Numbered from the stretch's first letter, positions 35,759-44,370 are shown. The stretch is DNA of 64,000 nucleotides from Guptibacillus hwajinpoensis (GCA_016841765.1 JAENYN010000006.1:1-64000); one strand, 5' to 3'. Notes: a model not told the origin generated them from the sequence alone. Program-made: numbers and translations.

Positions 35759-38092
35759 GTGATCACGGCAAAACGAAAACATTCAGTTATTCATTTACAT
35801 AATTTTCCCCGTGAAGAGTATCAGTCTATCCATGAAGAAAGCATGAACGGCGGCCTGTCATGCCCTGTCTGCGGAAACGAAGTCCGGCTTTATCTCGGAA
35901 TTGCCCGGGAACCGCATTTTTATCATCCGGGAAAACCCGGTCAGGATCAGCTTTGCACGGCGGAAATGGATGAATCCGAGCTTTTTGCAAAAAGCTCGGA
36001 AGCTGAACATGCCGAAACAAAAATCGCATATTCCGGGGGCTTTTCGCTCCCGAAATCACGGGCAATCGGACAACTTGAAAGCAATACATCCACAACCAAA
36101 ACGGTATGGAAACCGCCGGTAATGCTGTCAGGCCTCACTCCGTACTCCAAGCTTGATATAGCGGCAGCTGTTGTTACCGATCCTTATTTTCAGCTTTTAA
36201 AAGAGCATGGCGTCTTCCTCGATGAAGAACAATGGGAGGCGGTTTCGCATACCGAAGGCCCGCTCCTCGTGTTTGCCGGAGCCGGAAGCGGCAAAACAAG
36301 GGTCCTAACAGCCAGGACGGCATATATGATTTGCGAAAAAGCGATCAATCCAGGTTCCATCATGCTTGTGACCTTTACAGCCAAGGCTGCAAAAGAAATG
36401 AAAAAACGGATCGCCGGTTATCCCGGCCTTTCGCAATCGGCCCTCCGCTCCCTTGTCGCCGGAACGTTCCACAGCATCTTTTATAAAATCCTCGCTCATC
36501 ATGATCAGGAAAAATGGCAATCCGGCAACCTGCTTAAGTGGGAGTGGCAGCGGGAAAAAATCATCAAAGAAGCCGGCCGCGAACTTGAGCTCGATGAAAA
36601 AGAGTTCGCATTTGATGCGGCACTCCAGCAAATCAGTTACTGGAAAAATTCGCGGATGCTGCCGAAGGATATAAAAACGGAAAACCAGTGGGACGAACAG
36701 GTTTCTTTTTTATATAAAAGATATGAAGAGGCAAAAAGGAAAAACAGCTGGTTCGATTTCGATGATATGCTCTCCGGCTGCTATGAACTGCTATCGGAAA
36801 ACAGGGAACTGCTCGATAAGTATCAGCAGCGGTTTCGCTATTTCCTTATCGATGAATTTCAGGATATCAACCGTATCCAGTACGATATCATCAAATTGTT
36901 GGCTGGCCATACCGGGAATGTGTGCGCCGTCGGAGATGATGACCAATCGATCTACGGATTTCGCGGCAGCGAGCCGGCATATATCCTCAACTATGCGCAA
37001 GACTTTGCCGGAACAAGGACAGTGACGCTCGATCAAAACTACCGGTCAGCCCACCCGGTAGTTGCAGCGGCCAATCAGGTCATCCGCCTGAACAAGTCCC
37101 GTAAAGACAAGTGGATGCAGGCCCAATATGACAACCGGAAGGCGCCCGTCGCCTTTTTCCCTCATGATGAAGAAGAAGAGGCGACGATGATTGTCGCTGA
37201 TCTGAAAGAAAAAATTCAGGACGGGGCACGGCCAGGCGATTTTGCGATCCTCTACCGGACCCATTCCGCCTCGCGTGCCATGTTCGAACGGCTCGCCCAA
37301 TCGAACCTTCCCTTTGTTGTGGATAGGGATGCGGAATCGTTTTATGAACGGAGAATGATCCGGACAATGCTGGCATATATGCGGCTGAGCCTGAACGCTG
37401 ATGACAGCAAAGCGATGAGTGACCTTCTCATGGCACTTTTCGTCAAACGGTCCGCCCTCCGTGATTTAAAAGCGGCCAGCATCTTGCAGGATTGTTCCAT
37501 GCTCGATGCGCTCAAGCAGTTGGACAGCATACATCCGTTCCAAAAAAAGAAACTTCAGGCCATCATTCCGCTGTTCCCAAAATTGAAGACCCTCTCCCCT
37601 CTTTCCGCCATCGGATTGATTGAGCAGAAAATGGGGTTCCAGGACTTCATTAAAAAGAGCGGAAATGAAGGCAATGCGATCGAAAAGGGTTCGGATGATA
37701 TCCGCGATTTGAAGGTTGTCGCCAAAAAGTTTTCGACGATTGCCGAATTACTCGCTCACGCCGACCATATGACAGCCATGAACGAAGAAATGAAAAAGCT
37801 CGGCAAACAGTTTGGCGATGCTGTACAATTGTCGACAATCCACCGTTCCAAAGGGCTTGAATACGAACATGTTTACATTCTCGGCGCAGTGGAGGGCGGC
37901 CTTCCGCATGACCATGCCCTCGAATCCTGGCGCAACGGCGATGACGTTCCCCTTGAAGAAGAACGCCGCCTCCTCTACGTCGCCATGACCCGCGCCAAAG
38001 AATCACTGTCACTCTCCATTCCCGACAGGCGCCGCGGCAAATCCGCCAGCCCATCGCGATTCTTGAAACATCTTCTGCGCGGGAAGAAATGA
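35759..38092 (+). CDS. yjcD: UvrD/PcrA-type DNA helicase with CxxC N-terminal domain (YjcD)
   Basis: 777 residues from a GTG at 35759 that follows GAGGAGG. The N-terminal 110 residues are a CoiA-like module with Cys35-Pro-Val-Cys38 and HFYHPG. The rest is a superfamily 1 helicase: motif I AGAGSGKT (173-180), motif II DEFQDIN, motif III GDDDQSIYGFRG, motif IV/V LDQNYRS and TIHRSKGLEY, motif VI VAMTRAKESL. It should unwind DNA using ATP during repair or replication restart. It is followed by palindrome copy 3. The B. subtilis homologue is YjcD. Confidence 0.9.
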   Translation: MITAKRKHSVIHLHNFPREEYQSIHEESMNGGLSCPVCGNEVRLYLGIAREPHFYHPGKPGQDQLCTAEMDESELFAKSSEAEHAETKIAYSGGFSLPKSRAIGQLESNTSTTKTVWKPPVMLSGLTPYSKLDIAAAVVTDPYFQLLKEHGVFLDEEQWEAVSHTEGPLLVFAGAGSGKTRVLTARTAYMICEKAINPGSIMLVTFTAKAAKEMKKRIAGYPGLSQSALRSLVAGTFHSIFYKILAHHDQEKWQSGNLLKWEWQREKIIKEAGRELELDEKEFAFDAALQQISYWKNSRMLPKDIKTENQWDEQVSFLYKRYEEAKRKNSWFDFDDMLSGCYELLSENRELLDKYQQRFRYFLIDEFQDINRIQYDIIKLLAGHTGNVCAVGDDDQSIYGFRGSEPAYILNYAQDFAGTRTVTLDQNYRSAHPVVAAANQVIRLNKSRKDKWMQAQYDNRKAPVAFFPHDEEEEATMIVADLKEKIQDGARPGDFAILYRTHSASRAMFERLAQSNLPFVVDRDAESFYERRMIRTMLAYMRLSLNADDSKAMSDLLMALFVKRSALRDLKAASILQDCSMLDALKQLDSIHPFQKKKLQAIIPLFPKLKTLSPLSAIGLIEQKMGFQDFIKKSGNEGNAIEKGSDDIRDLKVVAKKFSTIAELLAHADHMTAMNEEMKKLGKQFGDAVQLSTIHRSKGLEYEHVYILGAVEGGLPHDHALESWRNGDDVPLEEERRLLYVAMTRAKESLSLSIPDRRRGKSASPSRFLKHLLRGKK

Positions 38093-38108
38093 GTTGAAAT
38101 GCCTACTT

Positions 38109-38150
38109 AAATGCCTGGCAATTGCGTCGCAATTGCCAGGCATTTTTTGT
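38109..38150. repeat. CAATTG-type palindrome, copy 3 (acts as terminator)
   Basis: AAATGCCTGGCAATTGC and GCAATTGCCAGGCATTT around GTC (38109-38145), then TTTGTTG. It follows the helicase stop codon by 16 bases. Almost identical to copy 2 except for the loop. Confidence 0.92.
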
Positions 38151-38462
38151 TGCACTTTTTCTTCTAAAATCAAAAATTTTGTAAACCTACACAATCCCTG
38201 TTCATTCTATTTAAATGGGTTTACCCAAAAAGGCTTCAAGCTGCCGGAAGAATTGTTCTTTGTTCTTTTATGAACACGCCGTTTGAGCGGAGGCGCGTTA
38301 GGGAAAAGCGGTAACGTATGGCTGCCGTCCTGGCAAAAGCGGATGGACTGAAGAAATAATCACCAACACGTTTACATATCCTTTTGAAGAGAGGATCCGG
38401 TCTTGTGTGCTTCATGCCAACGCCATCCATTCACATGAAAAATATGATTAGGAGGGGAAAAA
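38151..38462. other. Intergenic, no gene recognised
   Basis: 312 bases with only short frames and no repeat similarity to the other elements. The last 20 bases hold the ribosome site of yhfK. Confidence 0.45.
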
Positions 38463-39104
38463 ATGAAAGTACTTGTCATTGGCGCAAACGGCCAGGTAGG
38501 AAAGAATATTGTCAAATCGTTAGCCAACAGCCAGCATGAACCTGTAGCAATGGTACGTGACACCAACCATGTACCCCAGTTTGAAGAAATGGGGGCAAAA
38601 ACCGTGATTGCAGACCTTGAAAAGGACTTTTCCCATGCCTTCTACGGCTGTGACGCCGTCATTTTCGCTGCCGGTTCCGGCCCGCATACCGGAGCTGATA
38701 AAACGATTATCATCGACCAGGAAGGTGCGATTAAATCAGTTGATTATGCCAAACAGTTTGGTGTTAAGCATTTCGTCATGCTCGGTTCGATGGGTTCCGA
38801 AGCTCCTGAAAAAGGACCGGACTCCATGAAATTTTACCTTTATGCCAAACGCCGTGCCGATGAGTATTTGAAGGCATCAGGCCTAAACTACACAATCATC
38901 CGCCCTGGTGCCCTGACGAACAGCGACCCTGACGGCAAAGTCGATTTGCAGGATAATGTCGGCGAACGTTCCGGCCGCTCCATTCCACGGGCCGATGTTG
39001 CACAGGTACTCGCTGAATCCATCGGCAAACACAACCTGCACGGCAAAACCCTTGAATTGCTCAACGGCAATCAGGACATCGAAAAAGCAGTGGAATCTGT
39101 GTAA
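38463..39104 (+). CDS. yhfK: NAD(P)-binding atypical SDR (YhfK-like)
   Basis: 213 residues. GANGQVG (8-14) is the Rossmann motif of NAD(P)-binding atypical SDRs; DLEKDF and VIFAAGSG are also typical, and YAKRRADEYL holds the Tyr-x-x-x-Lys pair. It resembles B. subtilis YhfK and other NmrA-like proteins that may sense NAD(P)H or reduce small molecules. AGGAGGGG precedes the ATG. Substrate unknown. Confidence 0.82.
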   Translation: MKVLVIGANGQVGKNIVKSLANSQHEPVAMVRDTNHVPQFEEMGAKTVIADLEKDFSHAFYGCDAVIFAAGSGPHTGADKTIIIDQEGAIKSVDYAKQFGVKHFVMLGSMGSEAPEKGPDSMKFYLYAKRRADEYLKASGLNYTIIRPGALTNSDPDGKVDLQDNVGERSGRSIPRADVAQVLAESIGKHNLHGKTLELLNGNQDIEKAVESV

Positions 39105-39122
39105 AGGGAAATTACTTGATGA

Positions 39123-39150
39123 AAATTGCCTGGCAATTGCCAGGCAATTT
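39123..39150. repeat. CAATTG-centred palindrome, copy 4
   Basis: A perfect 28-bp palindrome around GCCTGGCAATTGCCAGGC, 18 bases after the yhfK stop. No T run follows. Confidence 0.9.
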
Positions 39151-39165
39151 AAAACCATAACGAAC

Positions 39166-39220
39166 AAAAGCGCAGGGCGCCTGGAGCTGGATGACTCCCT
39201 TCCCGCTTTTTATCCACAAC
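39166..39220. repeat. Short derivative of the GCGCC stem-loop repeat
   Basis: Matches the two ends of the longer copies at 57421 and 59877 joined directly: AAAAGCGCAGGGCGCC, TGGAGCTGGATGACTCCCTT and GCTTTTTATCCACAAC. The central stem-loop of the full copies is missing. Confidence 0.7.
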
Positions 39221-39243
39221 GCAAAAATTTATACTTTCCTTAA

Positions 39244-39278
39244 CATCAAAAAACCACCCGCGGGTGGTTTTTTTGATG
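39244..39278. terminator. Bidirectional terminator
   Basis: AAAAAACCACCCG and CGGGTGGTTTTTT form a perfect stem, extended by CATC/GATG. It lies between convergent yhfK and the MurE-like gene. Confidence 0.85.
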
Positions 39279-39297
39279 CCTGTTCACTTCTATCTTC

Positions 39298-40755
39298 TTA
39301 TACCCATACTTGCTTTTTCTGCAGCATCTTGACCATTTCAGCGTCAGATGAAGCAGGGATTTTAAAGGTATTCTGGTAATTTTCAGGGCCTTTACCGGTA
39401 ATGAGGACCCATTCCCCTTCCCGTGTATTGTTCCATGCTGTCTGGATTGCTTCAGTCCGGTCATAAATGACAGACACTTTTTCATGGCCTGCCTTCACTT
39501 TTAAGTCCTCAAGATTACGCCGCATTTCCAACTCCGGTACGCCATTCAAGTCATCAAACGTGAGGATAACTTTATCACAGTGTTCAATTGAAGAAAGGAC
39601 CATGTCTTCCCGTTTAGAAAGATCGCGCTGTCCCCTGAAACCGAAAATATGAGTCACAGAATCCGGCTCAAAGCTGCGGATCGTTTCCAGGAAAACCGTC
39701 AGAGCTGATGGTGTATGGGCGTAATCGACAATGAATTTCCCGCCGTTGGGATGATGATATGTCTCAAATCGGCCGGGCACTCCAGGAAAAGTACGGAGCG
39801 CTTCAAGTATGACTTCCGGTTCCAGGCCGACTTGCCTGGCAGTCAAAAACGCAGCCGTGGCATTTTCGATGTTGAATTGTCCAGGAAGAGGTATTTTAAC
39901 ATGGTGCAACTCACCCCGGTCAAGAATATCAAAATAAGCTCCATTCCTACTGACGACCTCTTGTATGACTGTGTCGTTATTCGGTTCATTTCCAAATGAA
40001 GCAACAGGCAGGCCGTCGCCTTCGAGGCGATCAGCCAGCTGTCTTCCCCATGGACAATCCCGGTTTACAATCGCCATTCCCTGGTCCTTCAAATATGAAA
40101 AAAGCCTGGCTTTCACATTGAAGTATTCATCCATGCTTTTATGGTAATCAAGATGGTCATGGCTGAGATTTGTAAAAACCGCATAATCAAACATTTCACC
40201 GCCGACCCTGTCCTGGTCGATTCCATGGGAGGAAACCTCCATGACAACCGCTTCATCCTTAGAATCATACAGCATTTTTTGCAGTGACACCGCATCCGGC
40301 GTCGTGTTATCCGTTTTTTGCTTTTTACCATTGATAATATATCCAACCGTTCCAAGCAGTGCGCTGGAGATACCGGCATACTCAAGAATATGCCGAACCA
40401 TAAAGGAAGTGGTCGTTTTTCCGTTTGTACCGGTGATCCCGATCATGATATGCTTATCCGCCGGGTTCCCGTAAAAGGTTCTGGCCAGCTTGCCAAGTGC
40501 CTTGCGGGCATTGCCTGTCCGGTAATAAGGCACAGAGATGCCCTCCATCTCCTGTTCCCCTATGACAGCTGCCGCCCCCTTTTGAATAGCGTCCTGTATG
40601 TACTGATGTCCGTCTACCTGATATCCTTTAATGGCCACAAAAAGATGGCCGGGCTGCACCTTGCCGGAATGGAAACTGATTCCGCTTATATCAACCGGTT
40701 CCCCTGAGATTGCCGGTGTTATGTCAAGATCCTGTAATAACTTGGCTAGTTTCAT
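39298..40755 (-). CDS. MurE-family ligase, paralogue with altered substrate motif
   Basis: 485 residues with all Mur-ligase domains: ATP motif GTNGKTT (109-115), carbamylated Lys216 in YFNVKARLF, and a C-terminal domain from about 330. MurE of bacilli adds meso-diaminopimelate to UDP-MurNAc-dipeptide and carries a DNPR motif; here the position reads DDLNG (401-405), and the closing GKGHE reads GKGPE. It is not in a dcw cluster. It may be a second MurE with another amino acid, or a related ligase. GGAG before the ATG. Confidence 0.85.
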   Translation of the reverse strand: MKLAKLLQDLDITPAISGEPVDISGISFHSGKVQPGHLFVAIKGYQVDGHQYIQDAIQKGAAAVIGEQEMEGISVPYYRTGNARKALGKLARTFYGNPADKHIMIGITGTNGKTTTSFMVRHILEYAGISSALLGTVGYIINGKKQKTDNTTPDAVSLQKMLYDSKDEAVVMEVSSHGIDQDRVGGEMFDYAVFTNLSHDHLDYHKSMDEYFNVKARLFSYLKDQGMAIVNRDCPWGRQLADRLEGDGLPVASFGNEPNNDTVIQEVVSRNGAYFDILDRGELHHVKIPLPGQFNIENATAAFLTARQVGLEPEVILEALRTFPGVPGRFETYHHPNGGKFIVDYAHTPSALTVFLETIRSFEPDSVTHIFGFRGQRDLSKREDMVLSSIEHCDKVILTFDDLNGVPELEMRRNLEDLKVKAGHEKVSVIYDRTEAIQTAWNNTREGEWVLITGKGPENYQNTFKIPASSDAEMVKMLQKKQVWV

Positions 40756-41048
40756 GGCTTCTCCTTTTTCCTCGTGATATTAGTAAAGGCTGATAATATA
40801 TTTCGCAAAATCAATGGTTTTCATGTCCATTTTTACAACCTTTGAATCATTTCCCGCTGAGGTGTTAAAACTAACCCTTTTTTTTCTCAAATGAGACAGC
40901 CGTCATCCTTCTTTATTTTTAACTTTTCAAGCATGTTTATTAATGGTAAAGCAGATATGATTTTTCATCTGGCGATTCGGATGAAAAGGCGCTGGTTTCA
41001 GGAATGAACCAAATTCTTAGGGGCAGAGACGGGGAATCGACCATCATA

Positions 41049-41151
41049 ATAATTAAAAAAAAGCATGCGAAGAAGATCGGGAATCCAGAGAAGTGATTGG
41101 TGACGTCCCGTGACTAAAATTTCTCGATCTATGCTTTCATTTGAATATTGT
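41049..41151 (-). ncRNA. Predicted small RNA with its own promoter and terminator
   Basis: On the minus strand a nested structure is visible: AAAGCAT (41131-41137) with ATGCTTT (41060-41066), AGATCG (41125-41130) with CGATCT (41074-41079), and a short inner AGAA/TTCT pairing. The outer helix is followed by TTTTTTTT. A sigma-A-like promoter lies just upstream at 41158-41187. No reading frame with a ribosome site fits. It is about 290 bases upstream of the MurE-like gene and might be its leader, but the terminator argues for a separate transcript. The rest of 40756-41048 shows nothing else. Confidence 0.5.
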
Positions 41152-41157
41152 CCGCTT

Positions 41158-41187
41158 ATTATATAGAAGAATACCACAATTCCACAA
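41158..41187 (-). promoter_or_regulatory. Sigma-A-type promoter of the predicted small RNA
   Basis: On the minus strand TTGTGG (41182-41187), 18-base spacer, TATAAT (41158-41163); transcription should begin near 41151. Confidence 0.55.
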
Positions 41188-41215
41188 ACTGCGGCAGACT
41201 AAACTTTTTAAAAAA

Positions 41216-41491
41216 GGCTCTGTTAAACGTTAGTGTTGATTTCCGTTGCAGGTACTCGCTTTCACCATAGGCACAAGTGCGACATCTGTTCCTGCTTCCC
41301 TCCGGTCGCACTCACAGTGTCTTCTTTGCCGCGGGGCGGGCGGTGAGCCTGTCCAGCTAGTCCCGCAGGACATTGAATAAGCTTCTTCGAATAGACACCG
41401 CACGAAGAAAATCGGTTTTTATTTTCGAGCAGTCTCGCACCTTCCACTCCAATCAACTAGCAAAAAATCAACATTGTGCTTTAACACAGCC
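41216..41491. mobile_element. MITE, complete, 276 bp, with 8-bp target duplication
   Basis: The ends are imperfect inverted repeats: GGCTCTGTTAAACG and, on the opposite strand, GGCTGTGTTAAAGC, matching in 21 of the first 27 bases. The flanking eight bases are TTAAAAAA on both sides (41208-41215 and 41492-41499). It encodes no transposase. The interior includes GCGGGGCGGGCGGTGAGCC, familiar from dispersed repeats of Bacillaceae. A partial copy lies at 1-79. Confidence 0.85.
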
Positions 41492-41535
41492 TTAAAAAAA
41501 AGAAGAGTCCGAAATGGACTCTCCCAGTATGCCTT

Positions 41536-41868
41536 TTACCAGAGCCGGCGTCGCCTCCGCTCAGGGCTTTCATTCTTCATTCCGGAGCTTTCCGGACCAA
41601 GCCCTGAACTTTCATGGCTTTCTTGTCTTGCATGTTTTTCACGGCTTTCATGTCTTTCACGGCCGCGGACCCTGCCTGAACTTTCCATGCCATGTTCCGC
41701 GCCTTTTCTTCTCCTTCTGCCGCCAAACCACGGATCAAACGGATCACGATGATTACGGTTGTGATCCTTGTTATGATCCCGGTGCGTTTCATTTGAGCGG
41801 ATCACAACTTCATCTGCCTCAATAACGAGTTTCTCAACCTTAATGACCTTTTTCTTGTTCTCAGACAT
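41536..41868 (-). CDS. Charged low-complexity protein beside coat genes
   Basis: 110 residues. The first 27 (KKKVIKVEKLVIEADEVVIR) look like a beta-rich conserved head; the remainder is Arg, His, Glu and Ser rich (RHESREKHARQESHESS) and likely unstructured. GGGGAGGG lies about 13 bases upstream. It is divergent from the CotY/CotZ gene, so a spore-coat or exosporium role is plausible by position, not by domain. Confidence 0.55.
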   Translation of the reverse strand: MSENKKKVIKVEKLVIEADEVVIRSNETHRDHNKDHNRNHRDPFDPWFGGRRRRKGAEHGMESSGRVRGRERHESREKHARQESHESSGLGPESSGMKNESPERRRRRLW

Positions 41869-42087
41869 TTCGTTACATTCCCTCCCCTGCCTATGGCATT
41901 GTACACTGTTAACATATTCAGTTGCCCTCCCGTCAGTATAGGCTCATATCCAATTTTTCCAGATTTCCTAAATTCCCGAAGAAACTGGCTAAAGCCGGGG
42001 CAATGACCCACACCATCTTTGTCTCAGTTCATATCCTGTTAGAGACAATACGTCAATAACTAAGGTTAAAAAGGGAGGAAACTATTT

Positions 42088-42555
42088 ATGGGTTGCCGTA
42101 AAGATCATGATACAGGTAACTGTGTATGTGACATCGTTAAGGCTATTGCCGATGCACAATCAGATGTGGTGGAAAATTGCTGTGATGTAAGCTGTGAAAA
42201 GTCAATCGAGGATCTTCTAAGTCCCGTTGCAGCAAATGATCTCGATACTGTTCCTTTCATTCTTTTCTGTGAAGGGGACTGCAAGCCTTTTAAAGGCTTC
42301 GGTGTAAGAAAAGACAACAGTGATCTTGAATGCTTTGAAAGCTTCATTTTCCGTGTGAAATCTGTTGACAAAGATTGCTGTGCTCTGCTGGAACTGCTTG
42401 ATACCGGTGATGGAAATGCTTGTAAAGATCCATGCGATCAGTTTAAAGGTGATGTAGGAACCGGTGATCTGACCCGTACTGGGATTTGCATTACAGTAGA
42501 CCTCGACTGCTTCTGCGGCATCAGCTGCCTGCCAGCGGTCAGCACGATGGATTAA
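42088..42555 (+). CDS. cotZ: Spore coat protein of the CotY/CotZ family
   Basis: 155 residues with 17 or so cysteines in pairs (CVCDIV, NCCDVSCEKS, DCCALL, CFCGISC), the mark of the CotY/CotZ family that forms disulphide-linked crust or exosporium lattices. The FESFIFRVKSVDKDCC core is typical. GGGAGG precedes the ATG. It should be expressed late in the mother cell; a CATA-type sigma-K -10 is only vaguely present upstream. Whether it is orthologous to CotY or CotZ cannot be decided. Confidence 0.9.
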   Translation: MGCRKDHDTGNCVCDIVKAIADAQSDVVENCCDVSCEKSIEDLLSPVAANDLDTVPFILFCEGDCKPFKGFGVRKDNSDLECFESFIFRVKSVDKDCCALLELLDTGDGNACKDPCDQFKGDVGTGDLTRTGICITVDLDCFCGISCLPAVSTMD

Positions 42556-42569
42556 TGCAGGAAAGGAGA

Positions 42570-42599
42570 GACTGCGGCCAAATCGCCGCAGTCTTTTTT
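42570..42599 (+). terminator. Terminator of cotZ
   Basis: GACTGCGG and CCGCAGTC pair around 8 bases, followed by TTTTTTA. Confidence 0.85.
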
Positions 42600-42748
42600 A
42601 TTTTGAAGTTTTCGGTTGCTGTATGAGTGCTGGAATATTTTCGTTAAGCTGTTATGAATCTAATCTTTTTGCATGTTAAAGGTGGACAAATCAGGTTTCA
42701 AATCATTAATCCGGCTCCGTAATCCATCCATTGGCTTTTCTGCAAAAT

Positions 42749-42771
42749 CAAATAAGCCCGCATCAGCGGGC
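42749..42771 (-). terminator. Probable terminator of cotO
   Basis: On the minus strand GCCCGC-TGAT-GCGGGC followed by TTATTTG, a short T-rich run. Confidence 0.55.
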
Positions 42772-42786
42772 AAGCAGGTCTGCTAG

Positions 42787-43320
42787 TCAATTGAAGCTTT
42801 TCATCTTAAGGTCCTTGATTTCCTCGATGGGAATATTGAGATTACGCGGCGATCCGAAATGGAGAACCATGATTTCGTTTTCTTTTTTGGAAGCTACGAT
42901 CCCCCGATAACTTCGTTTATCTGTAACAATTTCACATTTGATCGGCGGAATTCCGAATGGCATGTTTAACAAATACTCAATACGCTCCTGTATGCTCATT
43001 TCTTTAAAAGCGACACTGTCTTTATGTGCGTTACCCTTTTCTTTTTTGCTGCCTGCATTATTGGAAGCCTTCTGCTCTTGTTCTGTTTTGGCATCTTGCT
43101 TCTTCATGCTTTCAGCAGCTCCTCTCTTTCTATTACTTTTTTCATTTTTGGACTCCGCCGTTTTCTGATTTTCAGGTGTTTCGGTTGCTTGTGGTTTCTC
43201 ATGGGCATCCTCCTTCGGATCCACTTTGAAAACGTGCTGCATCTTGTTGGGCGTTTGGCCAAAAGACGGCTGATTAATATAAAGCATCGGCCCGTTACTC
43301 TTTTCCTTCTGAACGCTCAT
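42787..43320 (-). CDS. cotO: Spore coat protein CotO family
   Basis: 177 residues from the ATG at 43320 after GAGGAGGG; the longer frame to 43467 runs through a palindrome and is rejected. The N terminus has the CotO head (MLYINQPSFGQ), the middle is a Lys, Glu, Asn-rich low-complexity stretch, and the C terminus is the conserved CotO domain (MSIQERIEYLLNMPFGIPP, then CEIVTDKRSYRGIV). CotO is an outer coat morphogenetic protein and in exosporium-forming species affects exosporium assembly. Position next to fabI and a CotY/CotZ gene matches B. subtilis. Confidence 0.88.
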   Translation of the reverse strand: MSVQKEKSNGPMLYINQPSFGQTPNKMQHVFKVDPKEDAHEKPQATETPENQKTAESKNEKSNRKRGAAESMKKQDAKTEQEQKASNNAGSKKEKGNAHKDSVAFKEMSIQERIEYLLNMPFGIPPIKCEIVTDKRSYRGIVASKKENEIMVLHFGSPRNLNIPIEEIKDLKMKSFN

Positions 43321-43401
43321 CAAAACCCTCCTCTTGCTTATCAAAAGCCAATTTCCATTGACATAGTATGCGGTTATCCGGGAAATGTGCCTATAGGTGC
43401 C

Positions 43402-43447
43402 GGGGGGATGCCAGGCAATTGCCTGGCAATTGCCTGGCAATCCCCCC
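43402..43447. repeat. CAATTG-type palindrome, copy 5, extended
   Basis: GGGGGGATGCCAGGCAATTG, CCTGGCAATTGCC and TGGCAATCCCCCC form a long imperfect inverted repeat with three alternating GCCTGGCAATTG or CCAGGCAATTG segments. It lies between the starts of cotO and the end of fabI. Confidence 0.85.
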
Positions 43448-43489
43448 CAAACGCCAGACCGGGGCATGCTGGAATTTCAGCAGCTTGCA

Positions 43490-43520
43490 CAAAAACCCCC
43501 CGCCGGCGTACGGCGGGGGT
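43490..43520 (-). terminator. Terminator of fabI
   Basis: On the minus strand CCCCCGCCG and CGGCGGGGG pair perfectly around 5 bases, followed by TTTTTG. Confidence 0.85.
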
Positions 43521-43536
43521 TGGAAATGTGGTTTTG

Positions 43537-44319
43537 TTATCTGCCAAGGATATGGAAGCCGGAGTCGACGTGGAGGGTTTCTCCTGTCAGTCCGCGCGAC
43601 AGGTCGCTCATCAGGAAGACTGCTGTATCGCCGACTTCTTCGGTTGTTGTCGTCCGGCGAAGCGGAGCGCGTTCTTCAATGTCCTTCATGATTAAGTTGA
43701 AGTCGCCGACGCCTTTGGCGGAAAGTGTCCGGATCGGGCCGGCCGAAATGGCATTGACCCGGATGCCGTTTTTGCCAAGATCGGCAGCAAGATACTTCAC
43801 GCTGGCGTCAAGGGAAGCCTTGGCGACACCCATGACGTTATAATTCTCCACAACACGCTCGCCTCCAAGATAAGTGAGCGTCACGATGCTTCCGCCCTCA
43901 GACATAAGGTCGTATTCCCGGATCGCTTTGGCTACAGCGGTAAGGGAATAGGCACTGATATTCTGGGAAAGCAGGAAGCCTTCACGTGTCGTATTCAGAT
44001 AATCGCCTTTCAGCTCTTCTTTATTGGCAAAAGCGATACAGTGGGCGAGCCCGTGAATGACACCCGCTTTTTCTTTGATTTCCTTAAAACATTTGTCAAT
44101 ATCGGCATCGTCTGTCACATCACAAGCAAGCACTGGTGCATCTTCCTGCCCTTCAAGTGTCTCCACCAATTGGCGGACATTTTTCTCAAGGCGTTCGCCT
44201 GCGTATGTGAAAATCAGGCTGGCACCGGCGTTGTGAAGTGAACGGGCAATCCCCCAGGCGATGCTGCGCTTATTTGCAACACCCATAATCACATATGTAC
44301 GGCCTTTCAAATTCAACAT
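43537..44319 (-). CDS. fabI: Enoyl-ACP reductase FabI
   Basis: 260 residues. GVANKRSIAWG (13-23) is the FabI nucleotide-binding motif; Tyr150, Tyr160 and Lys167 correspond to the catalytic Tyr-x6-Lys of FabI (ENYNVMGVAK). It reduces trans-2-enoyl-ACP in fatty-acid elongation with NADH or NADPH. GGGGG lies before the ATG. A FapR-like operator is at 44353-44370. The enzyme is the target of triclosan-like inhibitors in other species. Confidence 0.96.
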   Translation of the reverse strand: MLNLKGRTYVIMGVANKRSIAWGIARSLHNAGASLIFTYAGERLEKNVRQLVETLEGQEDAPVLACDVTDDADIDKCFKEIKEKAGVIHGLAHCIAFANKEELKGDYLNTTREGFLLSQNISAYSLTAVAKAIREYDLMSEGGSIVTLTYLGGERVVENYNVMGVAKASLDASVKYLAADLGKNGIRVNAISAGPIRTLSAKGVGDFNLIMKDIEERAPLRRTTTTEEVGDTAVFLMSDLSRGLTGETLHVDSGFHILGR

Positions 44320-44352
44320 TTTGCATCCCCCTCTATCATTTTAAGACAAGTT

Positions 44353-44370
44353 ATTAGTACCTGATTATAT
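44353..44370. promoter_or_regulatory. Predicted FapR operator of fabI
   Basis: ATTAGTACCTGAT is identical to the left part of the FapR consensus as I know it (TTAGTACCTGATACTAA); the right half reads TTATAT instead of ACTAAT. It overlaps TATAAT on the fabI strand, 34-51 bases upstream of the start codon. Confidence 0.55.

Noticed and set aside
41262-41456. 64-residue frame inside the MITE
   Set aside because: Part of the non-coding MITE interior.
43321-43467. N-terminal extension of cotO
   Set aside because: It translates palindrome copy 5; the ATG at 43320 has a perfect GAGGAGGG box.
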